A stretch of DNA of 64,000 bases from positions 1-64,000 of the forward strand of contig NZ_JOCA01000017.1 of NCBI RefSeq assembly GCF_000718785.1, given 5' to 3'. This DNA comes from Streptomyces sp. NRRL WC-3626 (GTDB taxonomy: Bacteria > Actinomycetota > Actinomycetes > Streptomycetales > Streptomycetaceae). Each line of letters starts with the position of its first letter. Positions within the stretch are counted from its first letter, which is position 1. Positions 14,807-23,199 of this stretch are shown here, piece by piece. The translations under genes and the position numbers were made by a program. Under the pieces are notes generated by a model. That model saw nothing but the letters and a program-made list of their open reading frames with translations. It did no database searches and was not told the DNA's origin.

Positions 14807-15333
14807 ACGCCGGTCTGCTGCTTCTGCGGCTGCTGCTGGCGGGACTGCTGGCCGGCCACGCGGCCCAGAAACTGCTGGGCCGGTTCCGTGGCCTGGGACC
14901 CGACGGCACCGCGCCCGTCTTCGAGAGCTGGGGCTTTCGCCCGGGCCGGCCTCTCGTCCTGCTCGCCGGCACCTGCGAACTCACCGGCGCCGCCCTGATC
15001 GCCTCGGGCACGGCCACACCGCTTGCCGCGTCCGTCGTCATGGGCACCATGATCGTCGCCGCCGCCCCCAACCACCCGAACGGCCTCTGGGCCCACCTCG
15101 GCGGCTACGAGGTCCCGTTCGTCTACGGCGCGTTGGCGTTCGTCCTGGCGACGACCGGCCCCGGCGCCTGGTCGGTCGACCACGCCGCCGGTATGGACGG
15201 CGCCTCGGGCCCCCTCTGGGCCCTCGCGGCCGCGGCCGTCGCCGTCACGGCGGCGATCCCCGCCCTGACCCTGCGCCGCCGCAACCTGCGCACCACGGCA
15301 CCCGCCCCGGGAACGGCGGAGCGGGACGCATAG
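14803..15333 (+). CDS. DoxX/MauE-type membrane protein
   Basis: The ATG overlaps the LigA stop (ATGA), so it belongs to the dioxygenase operon. The 176-residue protein has four hydrophobic segments, at about 3-18, 48-68, 75-95 and 125-150, and the DoxX-like start LLLLRLLLAGLLAGHAAQKL with GRPLVLLAGTCELTGA. A positively charged C-terminal tail probably faces the cytoplasm. DoxX proteins are linked to quinone or thiol redox in membranes and are often found near oxygenases. It might help electron supply or keep the dioxygenase iron reduced, but that is inference. The 15-bp gap to the convergent glutaredoxin gene leaves no room for a terminator outside coding DNA. Confidence 0.78.
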   Translation: MNAGLLLLRLLLAGLLAGHAAQKLLGRFRGLGPDGTAPVFESWGFRPGRPLVLLAGTCELTGAALIASGTATPLAASVVMGTMIVAAAPNHPNGLWAHLGGYEVPFVYGALAFVLATTGPGAWSVDHAAGMDGASGPLWALAAAAVAVTAAIPALTLRRRNLRTTAPAPGTAERDA

Positions 15334-15348
15334 GAGCCCGGTCCTCTC

Positions 15349-15789
15349 CTACGGCCTGGCGAGCTGCTCGCGCACCCACGCGGGATCGGGGTTGACGTGC
15401 GTACGGCCCCCGACGACGACCGTCGGTACGGTCTCGTCGCCGTCGTTGGCCGCCCGTACCTCCGCCGCTCCCTCCGGGTCGCGCCAGATGTCGACCCAGT
15501 GCAGCCGCCGGGCGTCACGGCCCAGACGGGCGCGCAGGCGCAGACAGTAGGTGCAGCCGGGGCGCCAGTAGACGACCGGGCGGCCGTCGGCCGCGCTGCG
15601 GCGCCGGGCCTCCCGCGCGCCGACCGAACGCGGGAAGACCAGCGGCGAGTTCATGCCCGCGAACAGGAGCATCACCAGCAGGAGGGCCGCGCCCGCACCG
15701 GCACGGCCCGTGAGGAGCAGCCCGGCCGCGACGGCCGAGCCGCACAGCACCATCAGCATCGGCAGGATCCATGCGCGCATCATGAACAC
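15349..15789 (-). CDS. Membrane-anchored glutaredoxin/mycoredoxin-like protein
   Basis: The 146-residue product begins with two hydrophobic segments (about 7-27 and 32-50), then a thioredoxin-fold domain with the redox pair C79-T-Y-C82 and a TVPTVVVGG cis-Pro loop near 118-126. This is the actinobacterial mycoredoxin type, tied to the membrane. The active site most likely faces the cytoplasm and reduces mixed disulphides with mycothiol. GTG at 15789 fits best with a GGCGG stretch upstream; ATG codons at 15783 and 15780 are alternatives and change only the first three residues. It lies 19 bp after the DUF4432 gene and may be cotranscribed with it, though no functional link is evident. Confidence 0.75.
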   Translation of the reverse strand: MFMMRAWILPMLMVLCGSAVAAGLLLTGRAGAGAALLLVMLLFAGMNSPLVFPRSVGAREARRRSAADGRPVVYWRPGCTYCLRLRARLGRDARRLHWVDIWRDPEGAAEVRAANDGDETVPTVVVGGRTHVNPDPAWVREQLARP

Positions 15790-15808
15790 GCAGGCTACCG
15801 CCGGTCCC

Positions 15809-16873
15809 TCAGACCGCCCCCACCCGGAACGTGGTCGTGTACAGCCGTTCCTCGTCCGGCTCCAGGAAGGTCATCGTGCCGTCCTCGCGGGCCGCCGTCT
15901 CGCCCCGCACATGGTGCGTGGACGGCTCGAAGCCCACCGCGTAGGCGCCCTCGCGCAGATGCATCCACTGGAAGAAGGACGGGAACTGTGCCGTGTCGTA
16001 CTCCAACTCGAAGTAGACGCCGAGGCGTTCGTTGACCAGCCGGGGCCTGACCAGGCCGGCCGCGTCCGGTTCCAGCGCGTGCTCGTAGACCTGCTCCACG
16101 AAACCCGGCAGCGGCCCCGGCAGGTCCGTGTTCGAGACACCCTGCTCGGCGACGCTGTCGCTCTGCCACAGCGTCCGGTGCGGCGGCAGTTCGTAGCGCG
16201 CGCCCTCGTCCAGGAAGGGCCAGCCGACGTTGACGTGGTACAGGTACATGTGCGGCGTCGGATCGAAGCCCGCGTTGCGCACCCGGTCGGTCAGCCGGAT
16301 CTCCGTACCGCCGAGGTCGGCCTCGATACGGCGGGTGAGCCGCAGATGCTCGCCGAAGACCGCGGCCTGCCGCACCTCGCCCTCGGCCCACAGCACACAG
16401 CGGCCGTCGTCCTCCCACCGCTCGCCGTACCCGGTCAGCCGGGCCGGCAGATTGCCGACCCGCCCGTGCAGGGCGTGCACGGCCGTGCGCCGGGGCGGAT
16501 AGCGGTACTGCGAGGCGTCCACCTCGGCGCCGAAGAGGGTGTGGTCGAGGCCCGCGGTGAGCAGCAGCCCCGAGAAGCTGCGCATCATCGACAGGCCGTC
16601 GTCGTCGCGGTACTCGTGCAGACCGGGGTGCCGGAAACCGGTCGCGGACCGCCAGCCGAAGCCCCGGCCCTCGAACTCCGCGCCGCCCAGGTCCATCGCC
16701 CGGTCCACCAGCACGTCGAAGGAGAGCCCCGCGCCCGTACGGAACTCCAGTGCGCGGATGCCGCGTTCGGTGCCGTCGTCCAGGACGACGGACCGTACGC
16801 CCCCCGCCGCGCCCAGATCGCCCGCGAGCCGTGCCAGCGACCGACGGTCGTAGGAACGTCCGTTCAGCTTCAC
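15809..16873 (-). CDS. DUF4432 (galactose-mutarotase-like) family protein
   Basis: The GTG at 16873 overlaps the SDR stop (GTGA), which fixes a translationally coupled start and drops 11 residues of an upstream extension. The 354-residue product is a beta-rich aldose-1-epimerase-like protein: FDVLVDRAMDLGGAEFEG, GWRSATGFRHPGLHEY, LHGRVGNLPA, and MYLYHVNVGWPFLDEG with the conserved His. DUF4432 members bind sugars or sugar acids in a galactose-mutarotase fold. In this cluster an epimerase or isomerase step on an aldose or keto-sugar acid is plausible. It is divergent from the CoA-transferase operon and shares the operator at 17705-17730. Confidence 0.82.
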   Translation of the reverse strand: MKLNGRSYDRRSLARLAGDLGAAGGVRSVVLDDGTERGIRALEFRTGAGLSFDVLVDRAMDLGGAEFEGRGFGWRSATGFRHPGLHEYRDDDGLSMMRSFSGLLLTAGLDHTLFGAEVDASQYRYPPRRTAVHALHGRVGNLPARLTGYGERWEDDGRCVLWAEGEVRQAAVFGEHLRLTRRIEADLGGTEIRLTDRVRNAGFDPTPHMYLYHVNVGWPFLDEGARYELPPHRTLWQSDSVAEQGVSNTDLPGPLPGFVEQVYEHALEPDAAGLVRPRLVNERLGVYFELEYDTAQFPSFFQWMHLREGAYAVGFEPSTHHVRGETAAREDGTMTFLEPDEERLYTTTFRVGAV

Positions 16874-17616
16874 GACATCACCCACCCTCCGTTGACCTCG
16901 ACGCACTGACCGGTGACGAACGAGGCGTCCGGCCCGGCGAGGAACGACACCACCGACGCCAGCTCCTCAGGGCGCCCGCGCCGCTTCAGCGCCTGGTGGT
17001 CCAGCACATGCGCCCGGTACGCCTCCGGGTCCTCGTGGATCTCCTCGGCAGCCGTGGGGAACGCGCCGGGGGAGACGCAGTTGACGCGGATCTCCTCGGG
17101 CCCCAGCTCACGGGCGAGGGCGCGGGTGAACGCGACGGCCGCGCCCTTGGTGGAGACGTACGCGGCCAGCGAGTCCCAGCCGCCGTGCATCGTGATCGAC
17201 GCGATGTTCACGATCGCCCCGCCGCCCGTGCCGGCCATGCGCCGCGCGGCGGCCTGCGCGGCCACCCAGTACGCGCGCTGGTTGACCGCCACCACCTCCT
17301 CGTACTCGGCGAGCGGCACCTCGAGGAACGGCCTGGCCGGATACACGGCGGCGTTGTTCACCAGGACACGCGGCGTGCCCAGCTCGGCCGCCGTCCGCTC
17401 GACGGCGTCCTCGATCGCCGCCGCGTCCCGCAGATCGGTGGTCAGGGCCAGTGCCCGCGCACCGGCCTTCTCCACCAGCGCGGCGGTCCGCTCCAGTGCC
17501 TCGGTGTCACGGTCCAGTACGGCGACGTCGTGGCCGTCGGCGGCCAGGCGGGCGGCGATCGCCCGGCCCAGGGCGCCGCCGGCGCCGGTCACGAGCGCTG
17601 CTCGGGGTTGTCTCAT
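16870..17616 (-). CDS. Short-chain dehydrogenase/reductase
   Basis: The start at 17616 places the TGAGGALGRA Rossmann motif at residues 9-18, normal for an SDR of 248 residues; an upstream Met would add a proline-rich non-homologous leader. NNAA (about 86-89), the catalytic Ser of ASITMHGG, and Y-x-x-x-K in AAYVSTKGA are all present, and the C-terminus GQCVEVNGGWVMS is typical of sugar or sugar-acid SDRs. The enzyme should oxidise a hydroxyl using NAD(P)+ in the cytoplasm. It is the first gene of a leftward operon with DUF4432, opposite a CoA-transferase operon, with a shared LacI-type operator. The exact substrate is unknown. Confidence 0.87.
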   Translation of the reverse strand: MRQPRAALVTGAGGALGRAIAARLAADGHDVAVLDRDTEALERTAALVEKAGARALALTTDLRDAAAIEDAVERTAAELGTPRVLVNNAAVYPARPFLEVPLAEYEEVVAVNQRAYWVAAQAAARRMAGTGGGAIVNIASITMHGGWDSLAAYVSTKGAAVAFTRALARELGPEEIRVNCVSPGAFPTAAEEIHEDPEAYRAHVLDHQALKRRGRPEELASVVSFLAGPDASFVTGQCVEVNGGWVMS

Positions 17617-17704
17617 CGGTGGATCCCATCTTCCCGGTGCCGGCCGGGCGCCGAGGGGCGGATGCATGGCGTTGACACTGCGAGCGGTGCCCGCTTAGCG
17701 TGAA

Positions 17705-17730
17705 TGTTAGCGCTACCGATAGCGCTAACA
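17705..17730. promoter_or_regulatory. Composite LacI-type operator in the divergent promoter
   Basis: TGTTAGCGCTA (17705-17715) and TAGCGCTAACA (17720-17730) are perfect 11-bp arms around CCGA. Each arm also holds its own near-palindrome (TTAGCGCTA-type), so two overlapping dimers could bind. The LacI-family gene at 22095 ends the rightward operon and is the obvious candidate ligand. Confidence 0.75.
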
Positions 17731-17815
17731 ACAGGGTGCGGGACAAGGAAGGCGGCTCTCACGGGCCGCCGGTCCCGCCCACGCCGGTGCCGTCCCGCCC
17801 GCCCCAAGGAGCCTC

Positions 17816-19024
17816 ATGACCTCGCGCGACAGACCCGGCATCCTCGCCGGGTACCGGGTTCTCGACTGTTCCATCGCCATGGCCGGCCCCTTCGCCGCCC
17901 AGCGGCTCGGCGATCTCGGCGCCGACGTCGTGAAGGTCGAGCCCGTCACGGGGGAGTGGCAGCGCCACGCCGCCGCGGGCGGGGCCGGCGGCAACCGGAT
18001 CAACGTCTCCTTCCTCTCCCTGAACCGCAACAAGCGCTCCCTCGCCGTCGACCTCAAGGACCCGGCCGGCAAGGAGGTGCTGCGCCGGCTCGTCGCGGGC
18101 GCCGACGTGTTCCTGCAGAACTACCGCCCGGGCGTCGCCGACCGGCTCGGCGTCGACTACGCGTCCCTCGCCGCGATCAACCCGTCCCTCGTGTACGTCT
18201 CCATCTCCGGCTACGGCGAGGACGGCCCGTACGCCAAGCGCCCGGGCCAGGATCTCCTCCTCCAGGCGATGTCCGGGGCGATGCTCTCCACCGGCCGGGC
18301 CGGCGAGGCACCGCGCGCCGCGGGCCAGTACCTGGTGGACGCCGTCACCGCGTCCACGGCCTTCGAGGGGGTGCTCGCCGCGCTGCTGCACCGCGAACGC
18401 ACCGGCGAGGGCCAGCTCGTGACGGTGAACATGCTCGACGCCATCACCACCCTGCAGATGCAGGAACTGTCGGTGCACACCGTCGGCGGACTGCCGCAGA
18501 CCCGCTCCGCGCAGCCGCACGCCCACGTCTACATCCGCTCGCCCTACGGCGCCTTCGAGACCGCCGACGACTACATCGTCCTCGCGTTCCCGCCGCTGAG
18601 GACGCTCGGTGAGATCATCGGCGAGGACACCTTCCTGTCGATGGAGGACGAGGAGCACGGCTGGACCGGGCGGGACGAGATCTTCGCCCGCACCGCCGCC
18701 CGGCTGCTGACCCGCCCCGCACGCCACTGGCTCGACGCCTTCGCGGCCGCCGGCATCTGGGCCGGCCCGGTCTACGGCTACGCCGACCTCGTCCAGGACC
18801 CCCAGATCCGCCACAACGGCACCTTCGTCACCTACGACCACCCCACCGAGGGCCGCGTCACGGTGCCCGGCTTTCCCTACAAGTTCTCCGCCACCCCGCC
18901 GCGCGTCGACCGGGGCGCCCCGCTCACCGGCGAACACACCCGCGAGGTCCTCGCGGAGGCGGGCCTCGGCGAGCGGGAGGTCGAGGAACTGCTCGCCTCC
19001 GGCACCGTGGCGGAGACCTCGTGA
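17816..19024 (+). CDS. Class III CoA-transferase (CaiB/BaiF family), second copy
   Basis: The ATG follows AAGGAG. The 402-residue product has the family start YRVLDCSIAMAGPFAAQRLGDLGADVVKVE, LNRNKRSLAVDLK, and the catalytic Asp in PGQDLLLQAMSGAMLSTG. It is clearly distinct from the first copy at 11434 in both ends. It would activate a carboxylic acid to its CoA thioester. The next three genes encode a solute-binding-like protein, an enoyl-CoA hydratase and a fumarylacetoacetase-family protein, with one-base-shifted overlaps, which shows a tightly coupled operon. The mix of CoA chemistry and sugar-acid enzymes points to a catabolic route I cannot match to a described pathway. Confidence 0.88.
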   Translation: MTSRDRPGILAGYRVLDCSIAMAGPFAAQRLGDLGADVVKVEPVTGEWQRHAAAGGAGGNRINVSFLSLNRNKRSLAVDLKDPAGKEVLRRLVAGADVFLQNYRPGVADRLGVDYASLAAINPSLVYVSISGYGEDGPYAKRPGQDLLLQAMSGAMLSTGRAGEAPRAAGQYLVDAVTASTAFEGVLAALLHRERTGEGQLVTVNMLDAITTLQMQELSVHTVGGLPQTRSAQPHAHVYIRSPYGAFETADDYIVLAFPPLRTLGEIIGEDTFLSMEDEEHGWTGRDEIFARTAARLLTRPARHWLDAFAAAGIWAGPVYGYADLVQDPQIRHNGTFVTYDHPTEGRVTVPGFPYKFSATPPRVDRGAPLTGEHTREVLAEAGLGEREVEELLASGTVAETS

Positions 19025-20115
19025 CCTACGCCGGACTCACCTGGGACCACCCCCGCGGCCACGACGCCCTGGCCGCCTCGGCGGGCGACCTGATCCGCTG
19101 GGACGTACAGCCCCTGGAGGGCTTCGAGTCCCACCCCGTCGACGAACTGTGCGCCCGCTACGACCTCGTCGTACTCGACCACCCGCACCTCGGCGAGGCC
19201 CTCGCGGCCGGCTGTCTGCGCCCCCTGGACGACCTGTTCACCCCTGCGGAACTGGCCCGCTGGGGCGCCGACTCCATCGGCCCCACCATGCGCTCGTACA
19301 CCATGGAAGGCCGCCAGTGGGCGCTGCCCCTGGACGCGGCCACCCAGGTCGCCGCCACCCGCACCGACCTCGTCGGCGAGGCCCCCGCCACCTGGGACGA
19401 GGTGCACCGCCTCGCCCGCCGGGCCCCGGTCGCGCTCTCCCTCGCCGGACCGCACGCCTTCCTCACCTTCACCTCCCTCGCCGTCGCCCTGGGCGAGGAG
19501 CCGGCCACCGGCCCGGACGAACTGATCGGCCACCGCACCGGCCTCGCCGTCCTCGGCCTCATGGCCGCGATCGACGCCCTCGCCCCGCCCGAGACCCGCG
19601 CCCTGAACCCGATCGGGCTGCTGGAACTGATGACCGGAACCGACCGCCTCGCCCACTGCCCGCTGGTGTACGGCTACGTCACCTACGCCGACCGGATCGC
19701 GTTCACCGACGCCCCCGTCACCGGGCCCGGCGGACGGCCCGGCTCCACCCTCGGCGGGACCGGACTCGCCCTGAGCACCCGCAGCACCCCCTCCGCCGAA
19801 CTCCTCGACCACATCCGCTGGTTGATGTCCCCCACCACGCAACGGGACTTCCTGCCCCGGCACAGCGGGCAGCCCAGCGCACGAGCCGCCTGGGCCGATC
19901 CCGGGACCGTCGCCGCCGACTTCTACCGCCGCACCGCCACCACCTGCGAACAGGCCTGGGTCCGGCCCCGGCACGCCGGCTACATCGGCTTCCAGGGCGA
20001 GGCCTCGGCCGTCGTCCGGGACGCCCTCGCCGGCCGCGCGGACCACCGCGACGCACTCGACCGGATGCGCGCCCTGTACCGGGCGAGCCGCACCCCGAAG
20101 GGACGACCCGCATGA
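19021..20115 (+). CDS. Solute-binding-protein-like protein without signal peptide
   Basis: The GTG at 19021 overlaps the CoA-transferase stop (GTGA). The 364-residue product reads like a family 1 extracellular solute-binding protein: YDLVVLDHPHLGEALAAGCLRPLDDLF near 47-73, WALPLDAATQVAATRTDL near 100-117, TWDEVHRLARRAP near 124-136. But it begins directly at GLTWDHPRGHDALAA, the residue where mature binding proteins begin, with no signal peptide, lipobox or Tat motif. There is no room for one upstream because the preceding gene overlaps. It is therefore cytoplasmic, and no permease genes accompany it. It may bind a pathway intermediate or have become an enzyme; both are inference. Confidence 0.75.
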   Translation: MTYAGLTWDHPRGHDALAASAGDLIRWDVQPLEGFESHPVDELCARYDLVVLDHPHLGEALAAGCLRPLDDLFTPAELARWGADSIGPTMRSYTMEGRQWALPLDAATQVAATRTDLVGEAPATWDEVHRLARRAPVALSLAGPHAFLTFTSLAVALGEEPATGPDELIGHRTGLAVLGLMAAIDALAPPETRALNPIGLLELMTGTDRLAHCPLVYGYVTYADRIAFTDAPVTGPGGRPGSTLGGTGLALSTRSTPSAELLDHIRWLMSPTTQRDFLPRHSGQPSARAAWADPGTVAADFYRRTATTCEQAWVRPRHAGYIGFQGEASAVVRDALAGRADHRDALDRMRALYRASRTPKGRPA

Positions 20116-20915
20116 CCGGCACCCGACCCGCCCCGCCCGACCTGGGCACCGAACACGTACGCCTCGACATCGCGGACCGGGTGGCCACGCTCACCCTCGA
20201 CCGGCCCGCCAAACTCAACGCCGTCACCCCCGAGATGTCCGCGGCCCTGGTCCGTGCGATCGAATGGTGCGACACCACCGACGACGTCCGTGCCGTCGTC
20301 GTCACCGGCGCCGGCGAACGCGCCTTCAGCGTCGGCTCGGACATCCGCGCACTCGACCGCTACGCCACCCCCTGGGACTTCCGCAACCGCGTCGACTACT
20401 GCGACGCCATCCGCGCCGCCCGTACCCCCACCATCGCGGCCGTCGGCGGCTACGCCCTGGGCGGCGGCCTGGAGACGGCCCTGTCCTGCGACATCCGGCT
20501 CGCCTCCGACAACGCCTCCTTCGGAGCCCCGGAGATCACGCTCGGCTGGATCGGCGGCGGCGGAATGGCCGCCTTCCTCAGCCGCGCGGCGGGCCCGAGC
20601 AACGCGGCCATGATGCTCCTGACCGGCGAACGCATCGACTCCGCAAGGGCGTTGGAGTGGCATCTGGTCAGCGAGGTCGTACCCCGCGCCCAACTGCTCG
20701 ACCGGGCCCGCACCCTGGCGGCCGTGATCGCCTCCCGGGCCCCCGCGGCCGCCGAGACCGCGAAGATCAACCTGCGGGCCGCCGCCAACCTGCCCGAGGA
20801 CCAGGCCCTCGCCTATGAACGTGACCTGCAGACCATCTGTTTCGCCACCGAGGACGCCGCCGAGGGCCGCCGCGCCTTCGCCGAGAAGCGCACCCCCGTC
20901 TTCCGCAAGCGCTGA
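20112..20915 (+). CDS. Enoyl-CoA hydratase/isomerase family protein
   Basis: The ATG overlaps the previous stop (ATGA). The 267-residue crotonase-fold protein shows LTLDRPAKLNAVTPEMSAAL (about 29-48), the oxyanion-hole segment AFSVGSDIRALD (about 73-84) and AAVGGYALGGGLETALSCDIRLAS (about 111-134). In classical hydratases two Glu act in the active site; here the second lies in the ETALSCD/GAPEITLGW region, so hydratase or isomerase activity is possible. The substrate is an acyl-CoA made by the operon's CoA-transferase (inference). Length is normal and no targeting signal is seen. Confidence 0.87.
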   Translation: MTGTRPAPPDLGTEHVRLDIADRVATLTLDRPAKLNAVTPEMSAALVRAIEWCDTTDDVRAVVVTGAGERAFSVGSDIRALDRYATPWDFRNRVDYCDAIRAARTPTIAAVGGYALGGGLETALSCDIRLASDNASFGAPEITLGWIGGGGMAAFLSRAAGPSNAAMMLLTGERIDSARALEWHLVSEVVPRAQLLDRARTLAAVIASRAPAAAETAKINLRAAANLPEDQALAYERDLQTICFATEDAAEGRRAFAEKRTPVFRKR

Positions 20916-20925
20916 GAGGAACCCC

Positions 20926-22098
20926 ATGCACCAGTGGCCCGACGCCGCGACCACCCTGCCCGACGACGGCACCGAGGGAGAGCTCGTCGGCCGGGTCCAT
21001 CGGCCCGGCCTCGGCCCTTCCGTCGTCGCCGTCCGCGAGGACGGCGTGTACGACGTGACCGCCGCCTTCGCGACCGTCCGCGACCTGTGCGAACTCGACG
21101 ACCCGGCAAGCCGATTGCGTGCGGCGACCGGGGAACGCGTCGCCGGGCTCGACGAGTTGCTCGCCAACACCCCGGACGACACCCGCGACCCCGGACGGCC
21201 CCGGCTGCTGGCCCCGGTGGACCTCCAGGCCGTCAAGGCCGCCGGGGTCACCTTCGTGGTGTCGATGCTGGAGCGGGTGATCGAGGAACGCGTCCGCGGT
21301 GACGCCTCGGAGGCCGCCGCGACCCGCGAGCGGATCCGCGCCCTCATCGGCGACGACATCGCCTCCCTGCGGCCCGGCTCGAAGGAGGCCGCCGCGCTGA
21401 AGGAGATCCTGGTAGCCCAGGGGGTGTGGAGCCAGTACCTGGAGGTCGGCATCGGTCCCGACGCCGAGATCTTCACCAAGGCGCCCGTGCTGGCCGCCGT
21501 GGGCACCGCCGCCGACGCGGGCGTCCACCCCGCCTCACGGTGGAACAACCCCGAGCCCGAGATGGTCCTGGCCGTCTCCTCCACCGGCGACGTCGTGGGC
21601 GCGACCCTCGGCAACGACGTCAACCTCCGTGACGTGGAGGGCCGTTCGGCGCTGCTGCTGCCGCAGGCGAAGGACAACAACGCCTCGGCCGCCCTCGGAC
21701 CGTTCCTGCGGCTCTTCGACGACGGCTTCGGCATCGACGACGTACGCCGCGCGACGGTCACCCTCACCGTCGAGGGCACCGACGGCCACCGGCTCGAAGC
21801 GGAGTCCTCGATGGCCGCCATCAGCCGCGATCCCCTGGACCTCGTCGGCCAGTTGATCGGACCGCACCACCAGTACCCCGACGGCGCGGTCCTCTACCTC
21901 GGCACGATGTTCGCTCCCGTGGAGGACCGCGACGCGCCGGGCCAGGGCTTCACCCACCACGACGGCGACCTCGTCTCCATCGCGACCCCCCGCCTCGGCA
22001 CCCTCGTCAACCGGATCAGGCCGGGCGACGCCTGCACACCCTGGACCTTCGGACTCGCCGACCTGATGCGGTCGCTGGCCGCACGGGGAGCACTGTGA
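20926..22098 (+). CDS. Fumarylacetoacetate hydrolase family protein (2-keto-3-deoxy-sugar-acid dehydratase type)
   Basis: GAGAGGA precedes the ATG. The 390-residue product has a long N-terminal domain including AVKAAGVTFVVSMLERVIEERVRGD, seen in the large FAH-fold proteins that include 2-keto-3-deoxy-D-arabinonate dehydratase. The catalytic core has NNPEPEMVL (about 206-214), where the Glu pair and a later Asp bind Mg2+, and SAALGPFLRLFDD. Related enzymes dehydrate or hydrolyse 2-keto acids. This suggests that the operon handles a sugar acid, in line with the SDR and DUF4432 genes across the divergent promoter. The last bases overlap the LacI start. Confidence 0.8.
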   Translation: MHQWPDAATTLPDDGTEGELVGRVHRPGLGPSVVAVREDGVYDVTAAFATVRDLCELDDPASRLRAATGERVAGLDELLANTPDDTRDPGRPRLLAPVDLQAVKAAGVTFVVSMLERVIEERVRGDASEAAATRERIRALIGDDIASLRPGSKEAAALKEILVAQGVWSQYLEVGIGPDAEIFTKAPVLAAVGTAADAGVHPASRWNNPEPEMVLAVSSTGDVVGATLGNDVNLRDVEGRSALLLPQAKDNNASAALGPFLRLFDDGFGIDDVRRATVTLTVEGTDGHRLEAESSMAAISRDPLDLVGQLIGPHHQYPDGAVLYLGTMFAPVEDRDAPGQGFTHHDGDLVSIATPRLGTLVNRIRPGDACTPWTFGLADLMRSLAARGAL

Positions 22099-23162
22099 GT
22101 CCCGATAGTGTTTCCGGCGTGACCCAGCCGCCGCCCCGCCGTCCGCGCAAACGCTCCGCGACCCGTTCGGTGACCCTCTCGGACGTGGCAGCGTCCGCGG
22201 GGGTGTCGGCGCAGACGGTCTCCCGCGTGGTGCGCGACCCCCGGTCGGTGCCGGACGGGACACGCGCCAGGGTCGAGGCGGCCATCGCGGCGACCGGCTA
22301 TGTGCCCAACCTCGCCGCCAGCAATCTGGCGTCGAACCGCAGCCGTACGGTCGCCGCCCTGGTGCCGCAGATCAGTTCCTCCGTGTTCGCGGACACCGTC
22401 CACTCCTTCTCCACGGCCCTGGCGGCCCACGGCTACCAGATCTTCGTCGGTACGACCGACTACCGGCCGGAGCACGAGGAGGACGTGCTGCGCAGCTTCC
22501 TGGGCCGCCGGCCGGACGGACTGCTCATGGTGGGGACGAGCCACACTTCAGGCACCCTGGCCCTGCTCGCGGCGGCCGGGGTGCCGGTGGTGGAGACCTG
22601 GGGCTGGTCGGACGACCCGGTGGACCTGCTGGTCGGCTTCTCCAACGCGGCGGCCGCCGCCGCGATGGTCGCCCACCTCGTCGGGCGCGGCCGGCGGAGG
22701 ATCACCTTCGCCGGCCGGCACACCTCGGGCGACCCGCGGGCGGCGGAACGCCTCGACGGCTATACGACCGCGGTCCGCGATCTGCTGGGCGGCGCCCCGC
22801 GCACGGTGGACGCCGGTCCCGAACCGGTCGCCATGGACACCGGTGTCACCCTGCTGGACCTGGCGCTGGAGCGGTATCCGGACTCCGACGCGGTGATGTT
22901 CTCCAGTGACGTCTTCGCCGCCGGCGCCCTCCAGGCGTGCGTGCGGCGCGGGACCGACGTGCCGGGCACCCTCGCCCTGGCCGGATTCGGGGACTTCGAG
23001 CTGGCACGTCATCTCGTGCCGGCGCTGACGACCGTGGCGGTGCCGAGCGCCCGTATCGGCGAGCTGGCCGCCGAACTGCTGCTGACCCGAATGCGCGGCG
23101 CCCCCGTGGAGCGGCCGCACCGGGACGTGGGCTACGAGGTCGTCGCCCGAGAGAGCTCCTGA
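22095..23162 (+). CDS. LacI-family regulator of the CoA-transferase/FAH cluster
   Basis: The GTG at 22095 overlaps the previous stop (GTGA); a second GTG at 22119 is possible. The 355-residue product has a basic leader, then the LacI helix-turn-helix SVTLSDVAASAGVSAQTVSRVVRD (about 25-48) and the sensor core. The AQTVSRVV helix with the YVPNLAASNLASNRS hinge resembles GntR-type (gluconate) LacI proteins, which would fit a sugar-acid effector. It is the last gene of the operon it most likely controls through the operator at 17705-17730, giving negative feedback. The effector is not known. Confidence 0.87.
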   Translation: MSPDSVSGVTQPPPRRPRKRSATRSVTLSDVAASAGVSAQTVSRVVRDPRSVPDGTRARVEAAIAATGYVPNLAASNLASNRSRTVAALVPQISSSVFADTVHSFSTALAAHGYQIFVGTTDYRPEHEEDVLRSFLGRRPDGLLMVGTSHTSGTLALLAAAGVPVVETWGWSDDPVDLLVGFSNAAAAAAMVAHLVGRGRRRITFAGRHTSGDPRAAERLDGYTTAVRDLLGGAPRTVDAGPEPVAMDTGVTLLDLALERYPDSDAVMFSSDVFAAGALQACVRRGTDVPGTLALAGFGDFELARHLVPALTTVAVPSARIGELAAELLLTRMRGAPVERPHRDVGYEVVARESS

Positions 23163-23199
23163 CCGTGTCCCTCGCCACCCCCGCACCGCGCTCCCTTTC

